64,000 nucleotides of DNA from Cheilinus undulatus. Lineage: Eukaryota > Chordata > Actinopteri > Labriformes > Labridae. Each line of letters begins with the position of its first letter. The first letter of the stretch is position 1. Positions 56,801 through 63,688 of the stretch are shown in pieces. A program made the translations under genes and the position numbers. The stretch is taken from positions 47,375,874 through 47,439,873 of the forward strand of contig NC_054868.1 of assembly GCF_018320785.1 (NCBI RefSeq). The letters are read 5' to 3'. The notes under the pieces were generated by a model. It ran no database searches, was not told the origin of the DNA, and saw only the letters and a list, made by a program, of their open reading frames with translations.

Positions 56801-59800
56801 CAGAGAAGGGCTCGACTTACAGTCAAAAAGTCAAAGAAGCCTATGAAGCCCTTTTTTGACATTTGTTTTGTTCATTGTTAATGATCAGTGATTGAATATA
56901 TGATTCTTTAGTTTGGCAGCTCTAGAGGAAGAGGATGACGACGATGAAGATGGTGAGGAGTGTGAGGGGAGAAAAAAACTGGAGGTGAAAGCACATCAAG
57001 CATCTCATACAAACTACCTGATGATGAAAGGATACTGCAGTCCTGGCATAGGTACGGTTTGATTTACTTTTCTTTGTTTGATGGGTGCTTTCTGCATATC
57101 ACAAAATCTGTCTCACTGCTACATATATGCACAGTATACAAATTCCACCAGCAGGGGGCTCTCAATTAAAACAATAACAAAAGACAATGTCAGGGTGTTT
57201 CCATGTCCTCCTCCTGAAGGTTTGTCCAGAACCTTTTTTCAGTCAAATGTTTTGCTTTATCAAGGGTCCAAACTGCATATTTTTTCATTAAATTAGTTTT
57301 AAAGGTTGAAAATGTTTGGAAGTTTATGTCTTAGTTTTACATTAAGGAGGACCTGTTGGTGGGCCCTATGGCTAGACCAGGTTTGAACCACTGATGTAGA
57401 TTATTTAAACTGCCAAACCTTGTTTACTGAAATACAAATGTATAAAAAAAAAAGAGAGAGAGGGGAGTTATAGATAGACCTGTTTTGGAAGTAGTTACAC
57501 AAACGGTGGCTTGCTTAGCTTTATTAGCTTTAGCTAAAGCTAACATAGTTACATTTGCTACATAATTAAATTCACTACATAAGCCATTGTTGCTAAGGTA
57601 GCTTTTGCAATGTGAACTTTAGAAAACTAGCTAAAGCTACATAGGTACATAGCTTATGTGCCAGCAGCTGCTTTAGGAGCTTAGCTTTAGCTACATTACC
57701 TACATAGCTTACATACCGGCAGCTGCTTTAGGAGCTTAGCTATAGCTGAGTTTGCTCTAACAACGTAAGCTTAAACAGATGTAGCCAAAGCTGACTTAGC
57801 TACGCAAGTAACTTAGATACATAGCTTCAAGGGTACTTTGGGAGCTTAGCTTTAGCTTTGCTAACTATGTAGCTACCTTAGCTACATAGCTACTTATCTA
57901 CCTAGCTTGCACAGCTAACAGAGCTACATAATCTACATTGGATGTGTTAGTGTTTTTATGGTGGACAAGCCTTTTCCCGTTTACTACGCTTTATTAAATG
58001 CTTTGTAAACCAGGTAAATGGAAGTTTAATCTGATTTTATTTTGAAAGTATAGCTTGTGTTCTATTCTGAGATATATGTAGAAATACAAATGTATTAAAA
58101 CAGTTTAAAAAAGAGAGAGAAATTTTATCAAGGAGTTTCACTTCAATAAATAACTGATCAGGGAATTTTTCCAATCTGTAGTTAAAAATGCAAGTTTTTG
58201 GATTGCTTGAAGTTGTAAAGCTGTTGTTTTGTTCTGTTGTTTTTAGTCAAACTCCGTAGGCTGAACACCACCGACAACATCGTTCTCGAGTCGTGTAATG
58301 TGAGGTTGCAGCTACGCAGCACACCAGCTCACAACATCTTCATTAATGAGAGTAAGTAAAACCACCCAGAAGACATGGGAAACACTGCGTCATCTGCATA
58401 AAAACTACTCTGACTCTTTTGTCCCCTCAGTTACAGACTCTCCTCAGTTAAACTTGTTTAAATATGGTCCGTCACTGGTGCCCTCCAGCCTTACCCAGTC
58501 CATCCACTCCTCCTTCACCCCCTCTCAATCTGATGTGATCGAGTGTGAGAACCATTTGACGGAGCAGAGAGGATACACACCACAGGACATAGAGGCCTGT
58601 GCTCAGATCAGACAGAGCTTAAATGAAGCTGGTGAGAATGGTGCTGATATGCAGGATCTCCAGGTGTCTCACCTACACCTGCAGGAGCCGCAGGATGGGC
58701 GCACCAGGAACCTGCAGCAGTATCTGAAGGTAATGTGCTTTTATTGTGAAATACAAAGCTAAAATCCTGGTGTATTTGTTCATATAGGATTTATGGCATT
58801 GTTTCACCAGACATTATTATCAGGCAATTCAAAGTGCTTTTCAGGCGGATAAAAAGCATTTCATGCAAGATTATGTTGTCAATTCATACAGTTTACACAA
58901 AAGAGACGTGTGTCCAGGCTGAACAGATCTACCTCCAGTCATTACTCTTTAGTCGTGCAGCTGTTAGCTTTTGACAAGTTCAGGAAAAATCCCCTAATGT
59001 TCTTCTGTTTTCTCTTCAGGACCTACAAGAAGAAGGCCAGGTGGTTAAAGTTGGGAGTTTCGGTGTCCGCTGGGTTCTCATGCAGCACGCTGAGCCATGG
59101 CTGCTGACTCTAAACTCCAAACAGTGGTACCAGTCACAAGCCACATCAGACAAACTCACTTTCCTGCAGAGGCAGCACAACTTCCCCTTCATGCGCAAGA
59201 GATGCCGGCGAGGAACGCGGCGCGAGAAGGAGGAACCACCTGCAAAAAAACTAGCCGTGGAGAGACAAGAGGGCGAGGACAAGGAAGAGGTCGAGGTGGT
59301 TTCCAGTGATGTGACAAGAGATCAAATAAATGAGGAAGAACAGATCGAGAACCAAAAAGAGAGTGCGGATAAGGAAAATGGAGAGGAAGTGTTGAATGAA
59401 GAAGAGGAGGGAGGAAAGGAGATGCAGCCTGAAGAGAAAGGAGAGGAGGATGTAGGACAGGAGAAGATGGATGCTGAGGAAAAATTGGGAAAAAGGAGAA
59501 GGCTGAAAGCCAGGAGGGGCAGTATAAACGATGAAAAGGATGAAGGTGATAGCACCAAAGAAGGAGCAGCTGCTGTCTATGACGAGTAAGTACACACTAA
59601 ATAAATGTGCATGTATTTAATCATACCTTTTCCGACCCAAGTTTACCTTCTGTGTTAATCAAAAACATTTCATCCTCACAGCAATGAAAATATAAGTTTC
59701 ATCAGCCGCCCGTGGCGAATGGTTGACGGGACCCTGAACCGGACGGTGTGTAAGGGCATGCTGGAAGGTATTCTCTACCACATCATGTACCGGCCTGGAC

Positions 59801-62123
59801 TCACTCAGAGGTCACTGGTGGAACATTACAAAGATCTGCTGCAGCCAGTGGCAGTGGTAGATCTGGTGGAGGTAAAAGAAAATCACAATTTACTCACATC
59901 TTAGTGAGGTCTGCGCTCTCCGAGTACTTTTCTAGTCTTTAATAGTTTTAGTCTAGGTATGACTAAAACTTTTAAAAAATTTAACCGAGTCTTAATATTT
60001 AGTCTTCATTTTTAGTCAAGGCATTTTTTTATTTATTTTTTTTTAAGAAATATATATGTAACACACTCATTATTGCACTGTCACTATTTCAATTGCTCTA
60101 ACATATACTCAAGAAAAGCTGAAATACTTTCTTACTTCATCTCTGCTTGTGTTTTGATGGATTATATTCACAGTTGAGAAACATCAGAGAAGGGTCTGGC
60201 TGCAGACTGCACATCTCTGACGTCCACTCTCACCGACCGTTTCTCTGAGACGTTGTTTATCTCAGAAAGGAAGTGCTGTGATTTGCCAGTACAACATATT
60301 TCCAGTTTAAGATATTTTTTTTAATTCAACTTTATTTATTAACAAAGTCTGGCAGTTACATCCATGAAATAACAAAATTACAAACATTACAGACTAAAAA
60401 AAATGTCATAAATAAATTAAAGAAGAAGATCAGAGGTCTAATCTCAAATTATTTATAGACCCCTTTCAGAAGTAGTAGTAGCCACAAACAGTGGCAGATA
60501 GCGTAGACACATAGCTTCAAAGCTGCTTTGTGAGCTAAACTTTAGCTTTGTTAAATACATAGCTATATTAGCTACCTAGCCCTGTTATCTACATAGCTCT
60601 GGCTTAGTGAGCTTTAGCAAACAGAGCTAAACCTGACTGAGCTGCACAGATAATGTAGATGCATAACTTCAAGGGTGCTTTGTGAGCTTTGCGTAGCTTT
60701 GCTACCTATGTACCTACTTAGCTACGTTAGCTACATTAGCAACTTATCTACATAGCTTATGCAGCTAACAGAGCTACATAATCTACATCGGCTGTCTTAG
60801 AGGGTTTTTACGGTGGACAAGCTTTTTTCCTGGTTACTCAGCTTTATTAAACGTTTTGTAAATCAGATTTTGCAGGTCAAGTTCTTGACTTTTAACTTTT
60901 GGTATCCTAGCTAGTACCCTAACCCTAAATGGAAGTTTAATCTGATTTTAGTTTTGAAAGTATAGCTTGTATTTCTATTCTGAGATATACCATCTCAGAT
61001 AAACAGTCTGTGAAAGTGGCCCTCAGGGATGAACACTCTGTAGCCAGACTTTTCTGTTAAATATCATAGCACTGCATGTCCAACAGTCCAGCACAAACAT
61101 TTTTGTCTGGTTTTAGACTCCTTGACAAAAACTAAACTTACTTTCTATCAAATATCTGTTTTTAGCTAGTCTTGGTCTAGTCTTTCACTAGTCTAGTCTT
61201 TTTTTCTTTGAAAAAAAGGCAGTAGGCAAATATTTTTTGTCATAGTTTTAAACATTTTTACTCTGCAAATTTCAGACATGGTCAATTCGCACAGCATTAA
61301 AAACACACAAATTACCAGAAGTCCCAAAGTAATCCTAATCCTGTGCGAATAGGCTATAGGACTAGCTAAAGATAGATCTTTGATGATTAAAACTCAGACC
61401 AAAAGTACTGAAAGTTTAGTTTTCATCAAGGGGATTAAAAGGAGACTTAAATGTTAGTGCTAGACAGTATGTTAGACAGTTTGACTATTTTACATTTATT
61501 TTAATTTTACAGTTTGGCTCGTTAAATTACTTCAAAGACAATAAGTGTCTTGACTTAAAGTGAAGACTAAAGTGCAAGAACTTTTATTCTTCTAAAAACT
61601 GGATTGAAAATAACATTTTAATGTAAAGACTAAAACAAATACTGAATTTAAAGTAGCTTCTGTAATGATCACAGCTAGGCTCATTCAGTTCAAAAGAGGA
61701 AAAAAATCTTGTGTTTTCTTGTAAAAGTTCATACTTTCAGAGCTATTTCTTCAAAAAAAAAAATCCATATTTACTTCTGAAATTATTTTCTTGGTGCTTT
61801 AGAGAAGCAGTACATTAGGTTGTGTATTTCAGAACTTCACTGGCAGATGTGCTTATAGAAGCAAAACTTTAAATAGTTGTCTGTTAATAATCCTTCCCAT
61901 CCTCCTACAGGGCCTCATACATATGGGCTGTGTGACAAAGAGAACTCTGGTTAGAGGCCCTAAACCTTCACTCTTCTCTTCCTCTTCGCCAAAGACCAGA
62001 AGTGACAGACAAGTGGAGACTGAGGATCCAGACTCTGTGTTTTATGAGCCCACCATCAGCTGCTGCCTGAGGCTCGCTCAGGTGTTTCCAAACGAACGAC
62101 ACTGGAACCTCTGTTTACCGTGA
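35583..62123 (+). CDS. gtf3c1: General transcription factor 3C polypeptide 1, TFIIIC B-block-binding subunit (40 coding exons, 2197 aa)
   Basis: Coding segments: 35583-35803, 37029-37238, 37648-37824, 37918-38061, 38585-38681, 38781-38904, 39400-39579, 42051-42166, 42505-42557, 42640-42977, 43391-43450, 43914-44053, 45488-45615, 45698-45851, 46013-46116, 46401-46483, 46614-46910, 47091-47236, 47377-47474, 47553-47649, 49483-49666, 49776-49872, 49956-50088, 50165-50252, 50525-50586, 51708-51816, 51906-52048, 52379-52521, 52594-52678, 52782-52894, 53896-53955, 54047-54140, 54820-54992, 55168-55797, 56912-57051, 58247-58351, 58431-58729, 59020-59585, 59682-59871, 61911-62123. All are GT-AG and sum to 6594 nt in one frame. 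The protein is the largest TFIIIC subunit. It recognises the B box of tRNA-type genes in the nucleus and leads to TFIIIB and RNA polymerase III recruitment. Homology to vertebrate GTF3C1 runs from [10 protein letters not shown] to the C-terminus; the B-block winged-helix region is at about 176-247. It is slightly longer than the human protein (about 2109 aa), mainly through low-complexity inserts. Confidence 0.96.
35804..37028 (+). other. gtf3c1: gtf3c1 intron 1 (1.2 kb)
   Basis: No exon, repeat ends or motif recognised. Open frames on both strands here (e.g. 36727-37119 minus) are antisense to or out of frame with the real exon 2 and lack known domains. Confidence 0.6.
37029..37238 (+). CDS. 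gtf3c1: gtf3c1 coding exon 2
   Basis: Encodes residues 74-143, with [22 protein letters not shown] as the conserved block. The donor GTTTGT is weak, and reading through it stays open to 37293, so correct placement relies on the join to WGKKL-type sequence ([11 protein letters not shown]) in exon 3. Confidence 0.93.
37648..37824 (+). CDS. gtf3c1: gtf3c1 coding exon 3: first half of the B-block domain
   Basis: Encodes residues 144-202: [15 protein letters not shown], then [20 protein letters not shown], the start of the winged-helix fold named for B-box binding. Donor GTAGGA. Confidence 0.96.
37918..38061 (+). CDS. gtf3c1: gtf3c1 coding exon 4: second half of the B-block domain
   Basis: Encodes residues 203-250: [19 protein letters not shown], then [18 protein letters not shown]. 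This completes the B-block region. The donor GTTTGT repeats the weak type seen at exon 2. Confidence 0.96.
38585..38904 (+). CDS. gtf3c1: gtf3c1 coding exons 5 and 6 (38585-38681, 38781-38904)
   Basis: Residues 251-324. Exon 5 has [12 protein letters not shown]...VREQL and exon 6 [23 protein letters not shown], both aligning with human sequence directly after the B-block domain. The 99-base intron between them (38682-38780) is not coding. Confidence 0.92.
39400..39579 (+). CDS. gtf3c1: gtf3c1 coding exon 7: acidic run
   Basis: Encodes residues 325-384. [13 protein letters not shown] precedes an acidic run ([13 protein letters not shown], 346-358), as in human, then [12 protein letters not shown]. 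Ends in phase 1 before the 2.5-kb intron 7. Confidence 0.95.
39984..40542 (+). mobile_element. 559-bp nonautonomous element with a 9-bp target duplication
   Basis: TAACTCGCC occurs immediately before (39975-39983) and after (40543-40551) the element: a perfect 9-bp target-site duplication. The ends TAACCTTGCAAAGCAGATGG and (reverse complement of the right end) TAACCTGACACGCCAGATGG are imperfect inverted repeats. A 9-bp duplication fits Mutator-like elements better than hAT (8 bp), but the superfamily is not proven. The interior contains a short helicase-like frame. Confidence 0.85.
40172..40273 (+). pseudogene. 33-codon remnant resembling the N-terminus of a RecQ-like helicase
   Basis: The frame from ATG 40172 to TGA 40271-40273 includes [23 protein letters not shown] followed by a small hydrophobic stretch resembles the motif-0 region just before the Walker A motif of RecQ-like helicases found as repeated genes in fish genomes (from memory, not searched). 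The sequence is then cut off, with no ATPase motif left. It suggests the parent element carried or captured such a gene. Confidence 0.45.
40803..41054 (-). mobile_element. Partial inverted copy of the 39984-40542 element
   Basis: Read on the minus strand it starts TAACCTTGCAAAGCAGACGG, lacks the helicase-like part, and then matches the rest of the first copy up to CCCAGAT near 40805. The other terminus is missing. Opposite orientation to the first copy leaves a loop of about 300 bases between homologous arms of about 200 bases and more. Confidence 0.75.
42051..42557 (+). CDS. gtf3c1: gtf3c1 coding exons 8 and 9 (42051-42166, 42505-42557)
   Basis: Residues 385-440. Exon 8 carries [30 protein letters not shown]. 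The 53-base exon 9 carries [16 protein letters not shown], almost identical to human. Exon 9 begins in phase 0 and ends in phase 2. Confidence 0.94.
42640..42977 (+). CDS. gtf3c1: gtf3c1 coding exon 10: low-complexity linker
   Basis: Encodes residues 441-553. [19 protein letters not shown] is followed by a Lys/Glu/Ser-rich segment with basic clusters ([14 protein letters not shown]) that may serve as nuclear targeting signals. Poorly conserved, as in other vertebrates. Confidence 0.9.
43111..43134. repeat. Poly(A) run
   Basis: Twenty-four consecutive A residues in gtf3c1 intron 10. No SINE head was found to its left. Confidence 0.9.
43391..44053 (+). CDS. gtf3c1: gtf3c1 coding exons 11 and 12 (43391-43450, 43914-44053)
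   Basis: Residues 554-620, a Ser/Glu/Pro-rich linker with no folded domain. Exon 11 is 60 bases with phase 1 on both sides, so it could be skipped in frame. Support comes from splice sites and frame continuity into exon 13 more than from homology. Confidence 0.75.
44121..44190 (+). mobile_element. Terminal fragment of a Tc1-like transposon
   Basis: TTCAGAAAGTATTCAGACTC...CATTGTGTTATGTTGCAGCC is the familiar terminal sequence of a fish Tc1 group (TTCAGAAAGTATTCAGACCC). Only about 70 bases remain. Confidence 0.6.
44355..44543 (-). mobile_element. tRNA-derived SINE with intact A and B boxes
   Basis: On the minus strand the A box reads TGGCAGAATGG (44522-44532) and the B box GGTTCGAATCC (44477-44487), both matching RNA polymerase III consensus. 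A tRNA-unrelated tail ends AATAAAGGCACAAAATGCCC and an A-rich run (T run at 44355-44365 on +). GGAATCC flanks both sides (44348-44354, 44544-44550) and the match may extend through a following T run. The element lies antisense in gtf3c1 intron 12. Confidence 0.88.
44600..45200. repeat. Degenerate AAATTCC-rich array
   Basis: Variants of CAAATTCC, AAAATTCC and ATGAAAAT(T)CC recur many times over about 600 bases without a fixed period. Noncoding; lies in gtf3c1 intron 12. Confidence 0.7.
45488..45851 (+). CDS. gtf3c1: gtf3c1 coding exons 13 and 14 (45488-45615, 45698-45851)
   Basis: Residues 621-714. Exon 13: [24 protein letters not shown]. Exon 14: C-C-C cluster then [24 protein letters not shown], matching a human winged-helix-like region. 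Confidence 0.95.
46013..46483 (+). CDS. gtf3c1: gtf3c1 coding exons 15 and 16 (46013-46116, 46401-46483)
   Basis: Residues 715-776. Exon 15: [25 protein letters not shown], as in human. Exon 16 is a Lys/Gln-rich charged linker ([16 protein letters not shown]), likely disordered. Confidence 0.92.
46614..46910 (+). CDS. gtf3c1: gtf3c1 coding exon 17
   Basis: Encodes residues 777-875. [31 protein letters not shown] is highly conserved; the second half is Ser/Glu-rich and divergent, as in human. Confidence 0.95.
47091..47649 (+). CDS. gtf3c1: gtf3c1 coding exons 18-20 (47091-47236, 47377-47474, 47553-47649)
   Basis: Residues 876-989, a continuous conserved block: [20 protein letters not shown] (hydrophobic but not a membrane segment in this nuclear protein), [14 protein letters not shown], then [23 protein letters not shown]. 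All introns short. Confidence 0.95.
48446..48930. mobile_element. hAT-like MITE (CAGTGGTTCT ends)
   Basis: The left end reads CCCATGGTTTTTAACTGGTG and the right end, reverse complemented, CCAGTGGTTCTTGACTGGTC, both decayed forms of the hAT terminus CAGTGGTTCTCAACTGG. Noncoding interior. Lies in gtf3c1 intron 20. A related right-end fragment lies at 57251-57393. Confidence 0.65.
49483..49872 (+). CDS. gtf3c1: gtf3c1 coding exons 21 and 22 (49483-49666, 49776-49872)
   Basis: Residues 990-1082. [15 protein letters not shown]...[31 protein letters not shown] is strongly conserved. The acceptor of exon 21 follows a pure T tract of about 20. Confidence 0.96.
49956..50586 (+). CDS. gtf3c1: gtf3c1 coding exons 23-25 (49956-50088, 50165-50252, 50525-50586)
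   Basis: Residues 1083-1177. Exon 23: [14 protein letters not shown] then [13 protein letters not shown], as in human. Exons 24-25 encode a variable Ser/Lys segment placed by splice sites and frame continuity. Confidence 0.88.
51118..51156. repeat. 39-bp palindrome, 18-bp perfect arms and 3-nt centre
   Basis: TGATCATTTACGATCATT (51118-51135), TAC, then the exact reverse complement (51139-51156). It contains four nested TGATCA/GATC sites. Lies in gtf3c1 intron 25, with no element ends around it. Confidence 0.9.
51160..51420. other. Unassigned CpG-containing segment in gtf3c1 intron 25
   Basis: Higher GC and CpG than the surrounding intron, with open frames on both strands (e.g. 94 codons on minus). 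It looks like an inserted repeat, since similar wording (TACCCGCTCTATGTGGAT) is vaguely familiar from fish repeats, but ends and class were not found. Confidence 0.35.
51708..52048 (+). CDS. gtf3c1: gtf3c1 coding exons 26 and 27 (51708-51816, 51906-52048)
   Basis: Residues 1178-1261. Exon 26 carries strongly basic runs SQKRKRSKK and PPRKKKK, good nuclear localisation candidates, matching SQKRKRLKK in human. Exon 27: [30 protein letters not shown], a Myb/SANT-like helix region. Confidence 0.94.
52379..52894 (+). CDS. gtf3c1: gtf3c1 coding exons 28-30 (52379-52521, 52594-52678, 52782-52894)
   Basis: Residues 1262-1374: [47 protein letters not shown], then [14 protein letters not shown], all in human order. 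Confidence 0.95.
53280..53430. repeat. Interspersed-repeat fragment in gtf3c1 intron 30
   Basis: TTCGGCCTGCAGATTGTTCC, AAAACCTAAAAG and TTTCCCAGTTCAGTTCGG resemble the later part of the same broad repeat class as 23040-23420 (from memory). Ends not found. Confidence 0.3.
53896..54140 (+). CDS. gtf3c1: gtf3c1 coding exons 31 and 32 (53896-53955, 54047-54140)
   Basis: Residues 1375-1426. Exon 31 (60 bases) is divergent; exon 32 has [25 protein letters not shown], nearly as in human. The split Cys codon fixes the join. Confidence 0.93.
54820..54992 (+). CDS. gtf3c1: gtf3c1 coding exon 33
   Basis: Encodes residues 1427-1483. [20 protein letters not shown] and [18 protein letters not shown] form one of the most conserved blocks of the protein. 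Confidence 0.97.
55168..55797 (+). CDS. gtf3c1: gtf3c1 coding exon 34, with a long low-complexity insert
   Basis: Encodes residues 1484-1693. It starts [18 protein letters not shown] and ends [14 protein letters not shown]...[15 protein letters not shown], both conserved. Between them (about 1525-1643) is a Ser/Glu/Thr/Lys-rich stretch of roughly 119 residues, where human has only about 15-20. The insert has no introns and no stop. Confidence 0.95.
55941..56085 (+). mobile_element. Degenerate tRNA-derived SINE, sense strand of gtf3c1 intron 34
   Basis: TTGGTAGAGCAGGCGCCCAT...TCCTCAATGCA...GTCGCGAGG is the tRNA-like head of a common fish SINE, with the B box decayed to GGTTGGTTTCT. The tail GGCAAAAAGCTCAAGAAATAATCTT resembles the tail of the SINE at 44355-44543, suggesting a related family. 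Confidence 0.6.
56912..57051 (+). CDS. gtf3c1: gtf3c1 coding exon 35
   Basis: Encodes residues 1694-1740: an acidic run ([12 protein letters not shown]), then [23 protein letters not shown], as in human. Acceptor TTTAG, donor GTACGG. Confidence 0.95.
57251..57393. mobile_element. Right-end fragment of the 48446-48930 MITE family
   Basis: GGGTCCAAACTGCA, AATGTTTGGAA and GTTGGTGGG.CCTA.GGCTAGACCAG...GAACCACTG align in order with the right 140 bases of the MITE in intron 20. Confidence 0.65.
57468..58076. repeat. AGCTA-rich repeat unit, copy 1
   Basis: Starts TTATAGATAGACC..TT..GAAGTAG, continues with many degenerate copies of TAGCTACATAGCTT/AGCTTTAGCT, and ends GTGGACAAGC, GGAAGTTTAATCTGATTTTA, GTATAGCTTGT, TTCTATTCTGAGATATA. 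The second copy (60452-60989) has the same order of blocks. A 15-bp direct repeat GAAATACAAATGTAT lies just outside (57429-57443 and 58081-58095). Noncoding. Confidence 0.8.
58247..58729 (+). CDS. gtf3c1: gtf3c1 coding exons 36 and 37 (58247-58351, 58431-58729)
   Basis: Residues 1741-1875. Exon 36: [22 protein letters not shown]. Exon 37 has [25 protein letters not shown], the counterpart of a human winged-helix-like segment. Confidence 0.94.
59020..59585 (+). CDS. gtf3c1: gtf3c1 coding exon 38: conserved start, Glu/Lys-rich remainder
   Basis: Encodes residues 1876-2063. [22 protein letters not shown] is conserved (human ARLVAMGSAWPWLL); the last 115 or so residues are Glu/Lys/Asp-rich and likely disordered, as in other vertebrates at the same place. 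The antisense open frames here are by-products of this composition. Confidence 0.94.
59682..59871 (+). CDS. gtf3c1: gtf3c1 coding exon 39
   Basis: Encodes residues 2064-2127: [37 protein letters not shown], then [16 protein letters not shown], closely matching human. Confidence 0.97.
60452..60989. repeat. AGCTA-rich repeat unit, copy 2
   Basis: Same block order as 57468-58076, in the same orientation, in intron 39, about 3 kb away: TTATAGACC...AGAAGTAG, TAGCTACATAGCT-type repeats, GTGGACAAGC, TGGAAGTTTAATCTGATTTTA, TTCTATTCTGAGATATA. It carries an extra piece near 60870-60925. Confidence 0.8.
61911..62123 (+). CDS. gtf3c1: gtf3c1 coding exon 40 and stop
   Basis: Encodes residues 2128-2197: [23 protein letters not shown], then [26 protein letters not shown] and TGA. 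The human C-terminus ([24 protein letters not shown]) aligns throughout, confirming a full-length gene. Confidence 0.97.
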   Translation, partial: GLIHMGCVTKRTLVRGPKPSLFSSSSPKTRSDRQVETEDPDSVFYEPTISCCLRLAQVFPNERHWNLCLP

Positions 62124-62427
62124 AGGTATTCAGGGATCTTAATGGCCTGCACTTGGTTTAACTTTTCCTAGCTGTTCATCACTCTCACTTGTTCCCATGA
62201 AGGCCGTTTTTCCTGAGATGTCACTCACATTGTGAAAAGTTCAGACGTTGAACTGTAATCCCAGGTTTTCTTATCAGCAACTGACAAGACAATGGATTGT
62301 AAAATTTAAGGGGACATCAGGCTCATTACAAGGTAAAGTATTTTTGATGTGTCATTCTAGTCGTACATCAGATAACGTTAACATACAACAACTGCTTACC
62401 TAGCATTACTGAATTACTGAATTTAAA

Positions 62428-63090
62428 GCCCAGTTCAGACCGAGGTTTGCGATATGCAGAGATATTTGAGAGTTTGGCTTGTGAAGGTTGCAGCTGTCTG
62501 AATCAGGCCGTCTCTGCTTGTATCAAGGCATCTTATGATGCTGCTTGCCATTCAGCTTAAGTTACAGACGGCTGATTTCAGGGTGTTGCACGCAGATAAA
62601 CGTGTAAAAGGAAAAGGGAATCTTATTTTGAAAGGCTATAAACACCACCAAACATTTGTTCAAAACAGAATATTCATATTCATTCTGTGAATTCTGGAAA
62701 TGCTTATATCTGTTTATATCTATTGTATCTATACTTTAGGAGCTTAACTTGGAAAATAACTTATTCTTAGCAGACATCTTTGTTCAGAAAAGCATGTTTG
62801 TGTTTATATGTGTCATTTCATTGCACTTCCATGCTACGATGGTGATAACAATGAGTAGTAATCACTCTTGTGCATCCTTGTATGATATAAATGTTACGCA
62901 TTATCACAGGAAAACAAAAACTGCCAGAAACGTGAATGTTCAGTTCAGTCCCTACTGTATAGACAGTTTTATTATGCTGTAACTTAAGAAATACATCATT
63001 TATAATAGAGTTACTGTGAGTAATGTTGCTCTCAAAGTAACTCCCGTCACAAGTTTCAGCTCATCACAAATCTTTGGTCTGAACTGAGCC
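62428..63090. mobile_element. hAT-like MITE with GCCCAGTTCAGACCGAGGTT ends
   Basis: The left end GCCCAGTTCAGACCGAGGTT and the reverse complement of the right end GGCTCAGTTCAGACCAAAGA match over the core CAGTTCAGACC. Such GTTCAGACC termini are common on fish elements (from memory). 663 bp, noncoding; no clear target duplication. Confidence 0.55.
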
Positions 63091-63682
63091 TAAAAACAAA
63101 TTTGAATTCCCATCTCATGATAAAATAAGCTAGCTGCTAACTGTCTGCTGCTGTTTCCTCACATGTTTTCAAGTAAGTTCTTCACCAGATAATACCGTAA
63201 GGGACTCCTACTTTGCTTTGAATTTGAAATTGCATATTTGATAGTTTACCAGCCATATTCCTAGCTAAAATAACTGCACCAACATAACAAATGGAAATGT
63301 TACCCAAGTAGTAGTTGAATGCCAGCTCATTGCTAACAGTTTTTAAACAGTAAGGTAAGTTATATATTTAATTTCCGTCCCCTCACTTCACTAACACATC
63401 CATGGTCTTCTCAGTTAATGATAAAGCTGAAAGCAGGAAGTGAACTTCTATGTAGTGTGACATAAGAGGAAAAATATTCATCATGTGAATGTGGGGGAAA
63501 AGGTGAATTTTAAGGCTTTTCACTTTAAAGCTACAGTTGGGTCATATAAATTTAGAGAAGAATCTCTTGCCATTAGATTCTTTGACAGATATGTTCTCTC
63601 TTCTGGTTCCACAGAACTTTTGTTGTAAATCTTCAAGTTTTATATTGTTGTTTTGGTTGTGCTTATAACCCTAGAATTATAA

Positions 63683-63688
63683 ATTAAA
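63683..63688 (+). terminator. gtf3c1: Candidate polyadenylation signal ATTAAA for gtf3c1
   Basis: ATTAAA is followed after about 20-30 bases by a GT-rich run (GTCTGTGTGTTTTTTGG), the usual arrangement. A later AATAAA (63835-63840) is an alternative. Confidence 0.4.

Noticed and set aside
59251..59595. 114-codon minus-strand frame rich in Ser, Leu and Phe
   Set aside because: It is the complement of the Glu/Lys-rich part of gtf3c1 exon 38 and a by-product of that composition.
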